A stretch of DNA of 64,000 nt from Rhodopseudomonas palustris (GCF_034479375.1 NZ_CP140155.1:3758501-3822500), one strand, 5' to 3'; counted from the first letter of the stretch, positions 1-9,524 are shown. The notes: generated by a model from the sequence alone, not told the origin. Translations and numbers: made by a program.

Positions 1-1187
1 AGGCCAAGCTCGGCGGCGTGTTTCGAAATGTCTCCTTCAACTCGCAGACCAAGTTGGGCGAGACCAAGGATCGCAACCGCCGGATCAAGAACCTGCTCGA
101 GGATTTTGCCAAGCTCGACCTCCGGCCCGGCCATGTCGTCGAGGACGAGGCGATCGGCGAGGCCTACATCTATCTGATCGAGCGCTTCGCCTCGGAGGCC
201 GGCAAGAAGGCTGGTGAATTCTACACGCCGCTGCAGGTCAGCCAGGTTCTCGCCAAGCTGGTGGCGCCGCTGCCCGGCGACCGCATCTGTGACCCGGCCT
301 GCGGCTCCGGCTCACTGCTGATCGAGACGGCGTACGAAGTCGGCGGCAAGGACTTCGCCCTGTTCGGGCAGGAGGTGAACGGCGGCACCCATGCGCTCGC
401 CAAGCTCAACATGTTCCTGCACGACATCGACGGCGCGCGGATCGAGTGGGGCGATACGCTCAACAACCCGCTGCTGATCGAGGACGACCACCTGATGGCG
501 TTCGACGTCGTGGTGGCCAACCCGCCGTTCAGCCTCGACAAGTGGGGCGCCGAGAACGCGCCGAGCGATCGGTTCAAGCGCTGGACGCGCGGTATCCCGC
601 CGAAAAGCACGGGCGACTGGGCGTTCATCACCCACATGGTCGAGACGGCGAAGCCGAAGCTCGGCCGCGTCGCCGTGGTGGTGCCGCACGGCGTGCTGTT
701 CCGCGGCGGCGCCGAGGGCAAGATCCGCGAGGCGATGATCCGCGAGAACCTGCTCGATGCGGTGATCGGCCTGCCGTCGAACCTGTTCCAGTCGACCTCG
801 ATCCCGGTCGCCGTGCTGGTGTTCGACCGACGCCGCGAGAAGGGCGGCTCGCGCGCCAAGAGCACCGACGTGCTGTTCATCGACGCCAGCCGCGACTTCA
901 AGCAGGCGAAGACCCAGAACATTCTGGAAGCCGCGCACACGGCGAAGATCATCGACACGTTCAAGGCCCGCATGGACGCCGACAAGTACGCGCGCGTGGT
1001 GCCCGCCGCCGAGATCGAGGAGAACGGCTTCAACCTCAACATCCCGCGCTACGTCGACACGTTCGAAGCCGAGGCCGAGATCGACGTGAAGGCCGTGCAG
1101 GCGGAGATCGATCAGCTCGAAGCCGAACTGGTCGAGGTCAAGAAACGGATGGCGGGGTATCTGCGGGAGCTCGGGGCGGATGCGTGA
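1..1187 (+). CDS. hsdM: Type I restriction-modification DNA methyltransferase subunit HsdM (5' end outside window)
   Basis: Methylates adenine in the recognition sequence as part of the HsdM2S and HsdR2M2S complexes. The frame is open from the first bases of the window (codons start at base 3), so the N-terminus lies upstream; a GTG at 18 is internal. The SAM-binding motif I (DPACGSGSL) is encoded from base 291 and the catalytic NPPF motif of N6-adenine methylases at 519-530. The visible part covers the catalytic domain and the C-terminal helical tail of a protein that usually runs to about 500 residues. Its stop overlaps the start of hsdS by 8 bases, which is usual for an hsd operon. The family call is firm; the missing N-terminus is a window effect. 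Confidence 0.95.
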   Translation, partial: AKLGGVFRNVSFNSQTKLGETKDRNRRIKNLLEDFAKLDLRPGHVVEDEAIGEAYIYLIERFASEAGKKAGEFYTPLQVSQVLAKLVAPLPGDRICDPACGSGSLLIETAYEVGGKDFALFGQEVNGGTHALAKLNMFLHDIDGARIEWGDTLNNPLLIEDDHLMAFDVVVANPPFSLDKWGAENAPSDRFKRWTRGIPPKSTGDWAFITHMVETAKPKLGRVAVVVPHGVLFRGGAEGKIREAMIRENLLDAVIGLPSNLFQSTSIPVAVLVFDRRREKGGSRAKSTDVLFIDASRDFKQAKTQNILEAAHTAKIIDTFKARMDADKYARVVPAAEIEENGFNLNIPRYVDTFEAEAEIDVKAVQAEIDQLEAELVEVKKRMAGYLRELGADA

Positions 1188-2409
1188 TTCCAACCTAGAG
1201 CCGCCGACTGGCCGAGCCACTTGGCCGATTGTGCGGCTTGACGACGTCGCGAAGCGGGGTAGTGGGCATACACCCAGCCAGAGTCATCCGGAGTATTGGA
1301 ATGGCGGAATATTCTGGGTCTCACTCGCTGACAGCAGCAGGCTTGATCGACACACTATCTTTGAGACTACGAAGAATATTTCTGATCTCGGAATCCATCA
1401 CTCGTCCGCCGTTCTCCATCCCGCGGGAACGGTGATTGTCTGTCGCGACGCTGCGATTGGAAAGAGTGCTATTCTCGGAAGGGCAATGGCCGTTAGCCAG
1501 CATTTCATCTCGTGGCAGTGTGCTTCCAATGGTCCGTTGCATAACGAGTACCTGTACTACTGGCTTCAGAGCATGAAGCCGGTCTTTGAGAAGGTCGCGA
1601 ATGGGTCGACCATTAAAACCATAGGGCTTGGCTTTTTCGAGAACCTGAAAGTCGCGCTTCCTCCGGCAACTCTGCAGCGCAGCATCGCCGATGTTTTGCG
1701 CACCTGGGACGCGGCTATCGATAAGACGGAGCGGCTGGTCGCTGCCCAAGCAGTTGCATACGAACACTTGTCGCACGCACTCTTGACCGGAAGGCGCCGT
1801 GTTGGCCGGCAGCGCTCTAACTGGCCGTCTGTCGCCCTGACCGACGTAACGCGCGAGGCGACGGCCCGCAATAAAGCGGGTCAACTCGACGCCGACGCCG
1901 TTATGGGCGTGAACAAGCTGCACGGCATGATTCCAATGAAGGATCATGTCCGGTCGGCCGATTTGTCGCGCTACAAGGTCGTCCGCCCCGGAGCGTTCGC
2001 ATACAACCCAATGCGCCTCAATATCGGGTCCCTCGCGCAGAATGATCACGGACAGGATGTGCTCGTCAGCCCTGACTATGTGGCATTCGAGACGCGCCCA
2101 GATTTACTGCTGCCGGCGTACTTCGATCATCTCCGACGAACTCCGACGTGGAGCCGTTTCGTCAAACGCGCGGGTAGCGGTGGAGTCCGCATTCGGATCT
2201 ACTACGAAGATCTCGCAGACTTCATTTTGGACCTGCCTCCGCTCGATGAGCAACAGCGCATCGTCGAAGTTCTGGACACCGGTCTCCGAGAGATTGCCAT
2301 AATCGAACGTCAACGCGATGCCCTCGCCAAGCAGAAGCGCGGCCTCATGCAGAAGCTGCTGACGGGCGAGTGGACCGTGAAGATGCCCGAGTCGGAGGCG
2401 GCCGAGTGA
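1180..2409 (+). CDS. hsdS: Type I restriction-modification specificity subunit HsdS
   Basis: DNA sequence-recognition subunit, 409 residues. It shows the expected two-fold layout: a target-recognition domain, a conserved helix (ALPPATLQRSIADVL, around residues 160-175), a second target-recognition domain, and a matching C-terminal helix (DLPPLDEQQRIVEVL, around residue 350) ending in LLTGEW. The ATG at 1180 overlaps the end of hsdM. The first recognition domain has noticeably lower GC than hsdM and hsdR, as is common in hsdS genes that exchange recognition domains. The recognised DNA sequence cannot be told from this. The last bases overlap the probable hsdR start (GTGA at 2406-2409). Confidence 0.95.
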   Translation: MRDSNLEPPTGRATWPIVRLDDVAKRGSGHTPSQSHPEYWNGGIFWVSLADSSRLDRHTIFETTKNISDLGIHHSSAVLHPAGTVIVCRDAAIGKSAILGRAMAVSQHFISWQCASNGPLHNEYLYYWLQSMKPVFEKVANGSTIKTIGLGFFENLKVALPPATLQRSIADVLRTWDAAIDKTERLVAAQAVAYEHLSHALLTGRRRVGRQRSNWPSVALTDVTREATARNKAGQLDADAVMGVNKLHGMIPMKDHVRSADLSRYKVVRPGAFAYNPMRLNIGSLAQNDHGQDVLVSPDYVAFETRPDLLLPAYFDHLRRTPTWSRFVKRAGSGGVRIRIYYEDLADFILDLPPLDEQQRIVEVLDTGLREIAIIERQRDALAKQKRGLMQKLLTGEWTVKMPESEAAE

Positions 2410-5400
2410 GCACGTTCCGCGGCGGCGAGGTCCACACGTCTCAGCTCTCGGCGCTCCATCTGCTCCAGGCGATGACGCCGGGCTGGACGCTGCTGACGCA
2501 GGCCGAGGTCGACCGCGAGCGCCGCGGCCGCTTCGGCGGCGTGCTGCTGGAGGACATCCTCGCCGTACAGCTCGCGACGCTCAACCGCATCGAGCAGGAC
2601 GGCCGCCGGCACCCGTTCTCCGAGGCCAATATCCGCACCGCGATCGAGCGGCTCCGCAGCCCGGAGCCGCTCGGCCTGATGACGCTGAACGAGAAGACCA
2701 CCGATCTACTGCAGCTCGGCACGTCGCTCGACCAGACCATCGAGGGCGTGACCCGCGGGCGCTCGCTGCGCTACATCGACTGGGAGACGCCGGCGAACAA
2801 CGCCTTCCATGCCGTCGCCGAGCTGGAGGTCGAAAAGTCCGGCAGCCACGAGACGCGCCGGCCCGACATCGTGCTGTTCGTCAACGGCATCCCGTTCGCC
2901 GTGATCGAGTGCAAGGCGCCGCATGTCGACCTCGGCGCGGCCGTCGCCCAGATCATCACCTATCAGCGCGCCGACGAGATCCCGCATTTGTTCCGTAGCG
3001 TGCAGCTCGTTCTCGCCGTCAAGCCGTCCGAGGCCAAATATGCGACCGTCGGCTCGGCAGCGAAATTCTGGGCCGTGTGGAAGGAGAAGGAGTTCGACGA
3101 CGCGGCGGTGGCGCCGCTCGTCAATGCCCCGCTCGACGAAGCGCAGACCCGGCGCACCTTCGGCGACGGATTTGCCGAGGAGCAGGCGCCCTTCGAGGCC
3201 CGGCGCGAGGAGGGGCGCACGATCTGCGAGCAGGACCGCGTCATCCATGCGCTCTGCCGGCCCGATCGCCTGCTCGATCTCGCCCGCCGGTTCACCCTGT
3301 TCGATCTCGGCATCAAGAAGATCGCGCGCTATCAGCAGTTCTTCGCCGTTCGCAAGATCCTGAAGCGGGTGACCACCGAGCGCGACGCGAACGGCGCCCG
3401 GCGCGGCGGCGTCGTCTGGCACACGCAAGGGTCGGGCAAGTCGCTCACTATGGTGATGCTCGCGAAGGCGCTCGGCCTCGACGTCACCATCACCAACCGC
3501 CGCGTCGTGCTGGTGACGGACCGGATTGATCTCGACGTGCAGCTGCGCGACACGTTCGATGCCTGCGGCACTGATGTGATCCAGGCAAAGACCGGAACGC
3601 ATCTGCTCGAACTGATTTCCCGCGATAAAGCGGCGATCGTCTCAACGGTCATCAACAAGTTCGAAGCAGCGGTCGCCAAAGGCGACTTCAAGGACGAGTC
3701 CACCGAGGTCTTCCTGCTGGTCGACGAGAGCCACCGTGGGCAATACGGCGCGATGCACACGCGCATGAAGCGCGTTTTCCCACGGGCCTGCTATATCGGC
3801 TTCACCGGCACCCCGCTGACAAAGAACGAGAAGAGCACGGCAGCACGGTTCGGCGGCATCATCGACGCCTACACAATCGACCAGGCTGTAAAGGACAAGG
3901 CCGTTCTGCCGCTGATCTACGAGGGCCGACAAGTCGTCCAGGAGGTCAATCGGGACGGCATCGACACCTGGTTCGGGCGGGTGACACGCAACTTGTCAGA
4001 CCAGCAGTGCGCCGACCTGAAGCGGAAGCTCGCGCGCTACAGTGAAATCGCACAAGGCGACCAGACGCTCGCCGCGATCGCTTACGATATCGCCGAACAC
4101 TTCACGAAATTCTGGAAAGGCACGCGCTGGAAGGCGCAGTTCGCTGTCCGCTCGCGCGCCGCTGCCGTCAAGTACTACGAAATCTTCAGGGAGATGGGGA
4201 CCATCTTGGCTGAGGTCATCATGTCGGCGCCGGACGACCGTTCCACCGGTGACGATCCCGCCGAGGAAGTCACCGAGCCGGTTGTCCGATTCTGGAAGAC
4301 GATGATGGCTAAGTACGGCGGCGAGGAGGAGTACAACCGCCAGATCACCGAGGGATTCAAGAAGCGGGAGGAGCCCGAGATTCTGATTGTGGTCTCGAAG
4401 CTCCTCACCGGCTTTGATGCCCCGGTGGACACCGTGCTCTACATCGACAAGGCGCTAACCGGGCACAATCTCCTCCAGGCCATTGCTCGCGTAAACCGCG
4501 TCGAGGAAGACAAGGAATACGGCTACATCGTCGACTATGCCGGCGTCCTTGGTGAGCTGGATACGGCCATGCGGACGTATTCGGCGCTGGCCGACTTCGA
4601 TCCGGATGATCTCGATGTCGGCCATGCGATCATCGACGTGCACGCGCAGATCGCCCGGTTGCCGCAGGCACACGCAAATCTGATCAACCATTTCAAGGGT
4701 GTGGGGAAGCGACGCGACGAAGAGGCCTATGAGGTGTTCCTGGCCGACGAAGCGGTGCGCAAGGAGTTCTATGCGCTGCTCGCCGAATTCGCCCGGCTAC
4801 TGGCGACAGCTCTCGCCACATCCGACTGGGTGAACGATCCGAAGAACGAAGCTCATGCCCGGCTGTACAAGGACGATCTTCGCCGCTTTCAGAAGCTCCG
4901 CACGGCGGTTCGAAATCGGTACCGAGAGGCGATCGACTTCGAGCAGTACGAGGCCCGTATCCGCAAGTTGCTCGACACCCATATCAGCGCCGACGCCGTC
5001 GAGGTCGTCACGGAGCCGGTCAACATCTTCGATACCGACGCCTTCGACCGTGCGGTGGACGAGCAGACGACGCCAGCCTCGAAAGCTGACCTTATCGCCA
5101 GCCAGACCAAGCGCACCATCACTGAACGCATGGAAGAAGATCCGGTCTTCTTCAAGAAGATCTCCGATCTTATCGCCGAGGCCATTTCAGAGCATCGAGC
5201 GAAGCGCCTCAGCGACAACGAGTACCTCAATAAGATCAGGGAGGCGGCCGAGCAGGTCCGGCGGCCGAAGCACGACGACGTGCCTACTGAGATTCGGTCG
5301 GACGAACATGCCGTGGCTGTGTTCAACTCCCTTCAGAACGCGATGAACGGCCCTGCAGATCTCCACGGGAGCAGTATTCGACCTGTTCTGGCCGCTGCTG

Positions 5401-5603
5401 CGCTGGAGTTGGTGTCGATCGTCAAAGCGCTGAAGGTCGTCAACTGGACCGAGAACGTTGATGTCCAGAACGCAATGCGGAACCGCATGGACGACTATTT
5501 CTTCGACGTTGTCAGGGACCAGCACAGCGTCGATCTCTCGCCTGAGCAGATCGACGCTCTTGTCGATGGCGTTCTGAAGATCGCCCGCGCGCGGATGGCA
5601 TGA
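2406..5603 (+). CDS. hsdR: Type I restriction enzyme endonuclease/translocase subunit HsdR
   Basis: ATP-driven translocase and nuclease of the type I complex, about 1,065 residues. The N-terminal nuclease domain carries RRPDIVLF followed by AVIECKAP, the D...ExK signature of PD-(D/E)XK nucleases. The motor has a Walker A (TQGSGKS), a DEAH-type box (LVDESHRG) and a motif III-like IGFTGTPL, followed by a long helical C-terminal region. I chose the GTG at 2406 because it forms a GTGA overlap with the hsdS stop; an in-frame GTG at 2370 would extend the protein 12 residues inside hsdS. The stop overlaps the next ATG (ATGA), so the operon continues. The reading frame is complete, so the system could be active. 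Confidence 0.95.
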   Translation: MSTFRGGEVHTSQLSALHLLQAMTPGWTLLTQAEVDRERRGRFGGVLLEDILAVQLATLNRIEQDGRRHPFSEANIRTAIERLRSPEPLGLMTLNEKTTDLLQLGTSLDQTIEGVTRGRSLRYIDWETPANNAFHAVAELEVEKSGSHETRRPDIVLFVNGIPFAVIECKAPHVDLGAAVAQIITYQRADEIPHLFRSVQLVLAVKPSEAKYATVGSAAKFWAVWKEKEFDDAAVAPLVNAPLDEAQTRRTFGDGFAEEQAPFEARREEGRTICEQDRVIHALCRPDRLLDLARRFTLFDLGIKKIARYQQFFAVRKILKRVTTERDANGARRGGVVWHTQGSGKSLTMVMLAKALGLDVTITNRRVVLVTDRIDLDVQLRDTFDACGTDVIQAKTGTHLLELISRDKAAIVSTVINKFEAAVAKGDFKDESTEVFLLVDESHRGQYGAMHTRMKRVFPRACYIGFTGTPLTKNEKSTAARFGGIIDAYTIDQAVKDKAVLPLIYEGRQVVQEVNRDGIDTWFGRVTRNLSDQQCADLKRKLARYSEIAQGDQTLAAIAYDIAEHFTKFWKGTRWKAQFAVRSRAAAVKYYEIFREMGTILAEVIMSAPDDRSTGDDPAEEVTEPVVRFWKTMMAKYGGEEEYNRQITEGFKKREEPEILIVVSKLLTGFDAPVDTVLYIDKALTGHNLLQAIARVNRVEEDKEYGYIVDYAGVLGELDTAMRTYSALADFDPDDLDVGHAIIDVHAQIARLPQAHANLINHFKGVGKRRDEEAYEVFLADEAVRKEFYALLAEFARLLATALATSDWVNDPKNEAHARLYKDDLRRFQKLRTAVRNRYREAIDFEQYEARIRKLLDTHISADAVEVVTEPVNIFDTDAFDRAVDEQTTPASKADLIASQTKRTITERMEEDPVFFKKISDLIAEAISEHRAKRLSDNEYLNKIREAAEQVRRPKHDDVPTEIRSDEHAVAVFNSLQNAMNGPADLHGSSIRPVLAAAALELVSIVKALKVVNWTENVDVQNAMRNRMDDYFFDVVRDQHSVDLSPEQIDALVDGVLKIARARMA

Positions 5604-6310
5604 GGATGCGGGGGTCGGTTGCCTATGCGAATCAGCGGATCGACTATTCGGCGCGTCACTCCTCTCGCAAGACGCTGGAAATTACAGTTCATCCGGACGG
5701 CGCGGTCGAGATCGTCGCACCCGCGGGCATCGGCCAGCAGGTCATTGAGAAGCGGCTGATCCGGCGCGCCAGCTGGGTCCTTCAGCAGCGACGTTACTTC
5801 GAGCAATTTCTCCCTCGAACGCCGGCCCGGCGCTACGTTGGAGGTGAAACCCACCTTTATCTCGGCCGACAGTTTCGGCTAAAAGTGAGGGTAGCTGAGA
5901 GGAGCAGCGTTCGCCTTAAAGCCGGCTTCTTTGAAGTGGTGGTGGCCGGCCAACCCTCCCCTGAGTGCGTTCGGTCTCTGCTGGAGCAGTGGTATCGACG
6001 CCACGCAGATGAAAAGCTGAGCATGCGATTCGAGACTCTGCTGGCGAGGTTCCCCCACGTGGCAACTCAGCGGCTCAGTCTCGTCATTCGCCCCATGAAG
6101 CGACGGTGGGGGAGCCACTCAGCCAGAGGGCGGATCACGCTCAATCGTGACCTGATCCGCGCTCCACTGCCCTGTATCGACTACGTCATCGTCCATGAAC
6201 TCGCCCATGCTCGCCATCCCAATCATGGTCGCGCCTTCTTCGAGTTAATGACCCAGATGATGCCCGATTGGGAAAGGCGAAAGCTTGCACTTGAGCGTAT
6301 GCTCGCTTGA
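5600..6310 (+). CDS. YgjP-like (DUF45, M48-related) zinc metallopeptidase
   Basis: A 236-residue protein with the zinc-peptidase motif HELAHARHPNHG (two His and Glu of HExxH plus a downstream His) near residues 195-206, preceded by the family-typical MKRRWGSHS. YgjP/WLM-related proteins are often encoded beside hsdR genes; their job there is not established. The ATG at 5600 overlaps the hsdR stop by four bases, so the gene is probably translated from the same mRNA as the restriction system. No signal peptide or membrane segment is visible, so a cytoplasmic location is likely. A role in regulating or turning over the restriction complex is only inferred from position. Confidence 0.9.
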   Translation: MRMRGSVAYANQRIDYSARHSSRKTLEITVHPDGAVEIVAPAGIGQQVIEKRLIRRASWVLQQRRYFEQFLPRTPARRYVGGETHLYLGRQFRLKVRVAERSSVRLKAGFFEVVVAGQPSPECVRSLLEQWYRRHADEKLSMRFETLLARFPHVATQRLSLVIRPMKRRWGSHSARGRITLNRDLIRAPLPCIDYVIVHELAHARHPNHGRAFFELMTQMMPDWERRKLALERMLA

Positions 6311-6357
6311 TCGAGTGCTGTGCTATCGAAGAGAGGTCTACCGCGTCCTTTCAGAAT

Positions 6358-6765
6358 CTAGAACGTCACGACCGTCACCTGCAGCCAAAGCTCGGTCTTT
6401 CCAGGATCGGCCCAGCTCAGACCGAAATGAAGATCGCCCTTCCCTGCGCTCGTGAAGACCACCGCCTTGCACAAGCGCGATTCCTGAGTGGGGTCGCTTG
6501 CCTTCGGGCTGCTCGGCTGCCCAGGCGGGTCGACGTAGTCCTCAATTTCGCCGATTCGGAGCAGCTTAAGACCAGTCAGCTGCGCACGGGGCGACTCCTC
6601 GATGACCTTCGCGATAAGCCGCCGAACGGGACTGCTATCGCAGCTTGGCATTTGGCCCACGCGGATATCTCCGGACTGCCCGATAATGAACTTGTAGCCG
6701 AAGAACACGATTACTCCGAGGGCTCCCAGGATGATCAGGTGTTTCTTGCCAAGATGTTTTTGCAT
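6358..6765 (-). CDS. Hypothetical protein with N-terminal membrane anchor
   Basis: A 135-residue protein on the minus strand. Residues 8-28 (KHLIILGALGVIVFFGYKFI) form one clear membrane helix after a short basic start, followed by a soluble domain with two cysteines (around residues 42 and 99). This topology suggests a single-pass inner-membrane protein with a periplasmic domain. I do not recognise the family. It faces the hsd operon and converges on the YgjP-like gene. A competing 217-residue frame on the other strand (6307-6960) lacks any recognisable feature and I consider it a shadow. Confidence 0.55.
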   Translation of the reverse strand: MQKHLGKKHLIILGALGVIVFFGYKFIIGQSGDIRVGQMPSCDSSPVRRLIAKVIEESPRAQLTGLKLLRIGEIEDYVDPPGQPSSPKASDPTQESRLCKAVVFTSAGKGDLHFGLSWADPGKTELWLQVTVVTF

Positions 6766-6946
6766 GCCGCCCCCGAAGTAAGATCTTGCAGGAATTCAAG
6801 GAGGCCGGTGCGCAGTTGCTCGCGGCAGCTTCGCGCTGACATCGGCTTACGTGTGGAGCTTCGCGAGTTCGGAGGGAGATTAGAACTCGCTGATCGAGCG
6901 CTGCGCCAGCAGAAGGGGCGGCAGCGCGGGCTGCCGCCCCTTCTTT

Positions 6947-7288
6947 TCAGGTTGAAATGAAGCCTTTCGTTCTCGCGTCTCTCGCGTATGCCGTAAGCGA
7001 CTTGTTCGGAACGAAATGACGGTCACGCTCGACCGGAAGTCCCAGAGGCCCCCGGAGAGCAGTCAGTTCAGCGAGGCTGACGTAACCCAACTCCGGGGAT
7101 CCGAGGCCTAGATCACAGAGGCCGAATAGGCGATCCGGATCGTCGGGATCCACTTCGCTGATTAGCCAAGTCGCTGAACCATCAGGCGTGAACAGCTTGA
7201 CGGCTGGACAATGATCCTTATCCTCGGCGAGGGCATTGACCAACAGCTGAACCCGGTCGGCGACCGTTAGTAGCCGATCGGCGCTCAT
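6947..7288 (-). CDS. DUF2958 family protein
   Basis: A 113-residue protein whose central part (KLFTPDGSATWL, DPDRLFGLCDLGLG, PELGYVSL, then RGPLGLPVERDRHF) matches the DUF2958 pattern as I remember it. The family is typical of plasmids and integrated mobile elements; its biochemical function is unknown. The ATG at 7288 overlaps the stop of the upstream nuclease-like gene in an ATGA arrangement, so the two are co-translated. Its presence supports a mobile-element origin for this stretch. Confidence 0.8.
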   Translation of the reverse strand: MSADRLLTVADRVQLLVNALAEDKDHCPAVKLFTPDGSATWLISEVDPDDPDRLFGLCDLGLGSPELGYVSLAELTALRGPLGLPVERDRHFVPNKSLTAYARDARTKGFIST

Positions 7289-8457
7289 GACTTCACCTTA
7301 CCGACGCGTTTCGCCTTCTGAGCAGGTTTGGTGGACCTCCCGAGGGCCTGAGAAGCAGGCAGCGTGAGCTGCTGACGAACGGTGCCTTGCATGTTTGCGG
7401 TCGAAGACGGCGGGCGTCCACCGACGGTGGCATCATCAGCGATCATCAATGATGCATTGTAGACACGTTCGAAGTCGGCGTACCTCGCCCAGAGAGTGCG
7501 AGCGATATCGGTCGCGCCGGCTTCACTGAGCGCATCAATAACGGCCTCGAGGGTCATAAACTTGAATGCGACGCGACTTTCGTCACCGTCATCGATCAAT
7601 GACGACTCGTAGACCCGAAAGGCGCTCTGGACCCGACGGTTGAGACGAGGTCCGATCGCGAGGAACACGGCGCGGCCTACTGATCCGTGGTCCACGGCGA
7701 GCTGCGCCAGCATATGCTCGCGCCACAACTGTTCGAGCCCCAGGGAGCGCAACAGCATGCAATCCGGGTCTCTGTAGAGGCGGCTCTGACGAGATGCTTC
7801 GTCATAGCGGTCTCGATGGCGCGCGGCTGGCCCGAGCATATCCTCGCTGTACTTGACCTCGACGAAGATGGAGCCCGGATCACCGTCAGGCATGATCACG
7901 TGAATGGCCACATCGAACGCTGTTCCGTCGTCCAGAAAGCGCGACTCCCTGCGGCCAGGCGAATGCTCGAACGAAATCCGCTCAACGCGATCCACGAAAT
8001 CCGGGAAGAGCCGACGAAATACGGCAGTCGCGAGACCAATGTCGAGAGCCATGGGCCCAAACAGGTTGAAAACCAGAGGCATCGAACTAAGCGCATTGCC
8101 GAAGAGGCGCTCTTCGTCGATTGCGGCACCCTCCTCGCGCATCACCAGCTCATGTTGGACGAGCTTGTGGATCTGGGGAGAAATGAAGTTCTTTCCCGAA
8201 CGGGCAGCCTCGGGGCCCAGGAGAGATCCGAGATCTGATGTGGTGACCACCTCAGAGTCGCGGCGGACGTGCACCCCGGTCGGAATCTTCTGATCTGCGA
8301 GCCAGAAAGCCTGCAGAAGGCGCGCGGCGCGACGGAAACGGCTGTCGATTTCGAAGTGGACGTTGTGCGCCTTGAGGATGGCATCCGGCACGAGCGGGCA
8401 GCGAGGCAACGAGAGCCGAGATGGGGCCTCGCCTTCCGGTGAAGCTTTTTTGTTCAT
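7285..8457 (-). CDS. Predicted PD-(D/E)XK nuclease-like protein (PGN_0703-like)
   Basis: A 390-residue protein. Around residues 178-203 it has GTAFDVAIHV, a short turn, then SIFVEVKYSED, which fits the D...ExK core of PD-(D/E)XK nucleases; the sequence recalls the PGN_0703 family of restriction-like proteins. That assignment is from memory of the pattern, not an alignment. The C-terminal 60 residues are basic and low in complexity. It is the first gene of a two-gene leftward unit with the DUF2958 gene. DNA cleavage as a defence activity is inferred from the fold and from the neighbouring restriction system. No partner methylase is visible, so a simple type II pair is unlikely. Confidence 0.65.
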   Translation of the reverse strand: MNKKASPEGEAPSRLSLPRCPLVPDAILKAHNVHFEIDSRFRRAARLLQAFWLADQKIPTGVHVRRDSEVVTTSDLGSLLGPEAARSGKNFISPQIHKLVQHELVMREEGAAIDEERLFGNALSSMPLVFNLFGPMALDIGLATAVFRRLFPDFVDRVERISFEHSPGRRESRFLDDGTAFDVAIHVIMPDGDPGSIFVEVKYSEDMLGPAARHRDRYDEASRQSRLYRDPDCMLLRSLGLEQLWREHMLAQLAVDHGSVGRAVFLAIGPRLNRRVQSAFRVYESSLIDDGDESRVAFKFMTLEAVIDALSEAGATDIARTLWARYADFERVYNASLMIADDATVGGRPPSSTANMQGTVRQQLTLPASQALGRSTKPAQKAKRVGKVKS

Positions 8458-8906
8458 TGAGGTCTCCTAACGGCGATATGCCACCAGGAGATTCAGCTTT
8501 AGGGCTGAGGAGATGACCTCTCCGCCGACGTAGAAAGATTCCGAGCGGCGATTGACTCGACTGAGCGCTTTGGTCGAACGACGCCGCGGAGTCACATCGG
8601 CGGGGCTTGCTGACTCGTCATCGCGGGCGCTGCGGACGCTTGCGGGCCTGTCTTGCCCGGAGATTTTCTACTTCCGATTGTATTTGTGGATATGGCCCGA
8701 CGGCATCTAAGGCAATTAGTCCAGTAAGTGCGGGCGTCCAGATCTAGCCAGACGAGCCGAACTCTACAACATTTAGTACGCGCAAAATTGCATAGCGGGG
8801 CTGCGTGAGGAATGAGCCCTGAACTTTCTATATTATAAGGTAGGAAACGTGATTTCGGTCGGTCGTTGTGACTGACGGCGCTCCCTACAACTTATAGGAG
8901 CGCTCT
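8458..8906. other. Intergenic region between divergent accessory genes
   Basis: About 450 bases separate the leftward nuclease-like gene from the rightward 8907 gene, so promoters for both should lie here. The part from about 8650 to 8850 is clearly AT-richer than the genes on either side. Near the right end a short inverted repeat (GCGCTCC at about 8878 with GGAGCGC at about 8898) overlaps the ribosome-binding site of the next gene. I see no convincing gene in it. Confidence 0.5.
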
Positions 8907-9299
8907 ATGCGTAACGTCAATGCACCAACTCCACCTGCCCTTCGCAACGACATGCCCTTGGAAGAGATCGCCCAGATCTCGGATCTAAAGAGCATGGCTC
9001 TGGCACTGTTTTTCAGCACCAGCCTCTCGCCGACGAGTTCCTTGGCCGTTTTTCTTGCGGCAAAGGTCAATTGTCCGGCCGCCGCCCCTTGGGGGACGAA
9101 TGTTCAAGCTCGGCTTGCCGAGATGGTGAGCCGTGGCTCCAAGAAGCCGTGGCGTCGCAAACAGCCCGGCGTTCCCTTTGACACCCAGCCCAACCTCTTC
9201 ATGGTTCTGGCTGACTTCGAAGCGGAGCTGAGCAAAGTCGCGGCCGAGAGCGACATCGATACTCAATCCGAGAATCAGTCGGCTTCCGCCGAGACTTAA
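8907..9299 (+). CDS. Hypothetical protein, 130 residues
   Basis: The ATG at 8907 follows a good ribosome-binding site (AGGAG at 8897-8901). The protein has no membrane segment or signal peptide; residues 95-110 are basic and proline-containing (KKPWRRKQPGVPF) and the tail is acidic and rich in serine and glutamate. I do not recognise the family. It ends 29 bases before a perfect 14-bp hairpin that could terminate its transcript. Position next to a Rep-like gene suggests an accessory protein of a mobile element, but nothing in the sequence shows a function. Confidence 0.5.
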   Translation: MRNVNAPTPPALRNDMPLEEIAQISDLKSMALALFFSTSLSPTSSLAVFLAAKVNCPAAAPWGTNVQARLAEMVSRGSKKPWRRKQPGVPFDTQPNLFMVLADFEAELSKVAAESDIDTQSENQSASAET

Positions 9300-9327
9300 T
9301 CGGCCGCCCCCCCCCCGAGAAACGGCA

Positions 9328-9357
9328 TGGTGCGACGGGCTTCAGCCCGTCGCACCA
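9328..9357. terminator. Perfect 14-bp inverted repeat, possible terminator
   Basis: TGGTGCGACGGGCT and its exact complement are separated by two bases (TC). The hairpin is very stable and lies just after the 8907-9299 gene. There is no T-run directly after it on the + strand, so it could instead be a mobile-element end or repeat. It also argues that the downstream Rep-like gene starts later (9525) rather than inside the hairpin. Confidence 0.5.
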
Positions 9358-9524
9358 CCGTCCGCTGCTTTCTGGAAGCGCACCGAAGCTTTTTGGAAGC
9401 ACAACGGACGCCCTTCAGAACAGCGAGCGCCCGCCTCGCCGACATCTTGATTAGTCTCAATAAGATACGGCCGCGCCGTTCAGCGAAATGGACTGGGCCG
9501 ACCTCCCCTAGGAGCGATTTGGAA

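Noticed and set aside
6307..6960. 217-residue open frame on the + strand
   Set aside because: It overlaps the minus-strand gene 6358-6765, which has a clear membrane helix; the + frame has no recognisable feature and no good start signal.
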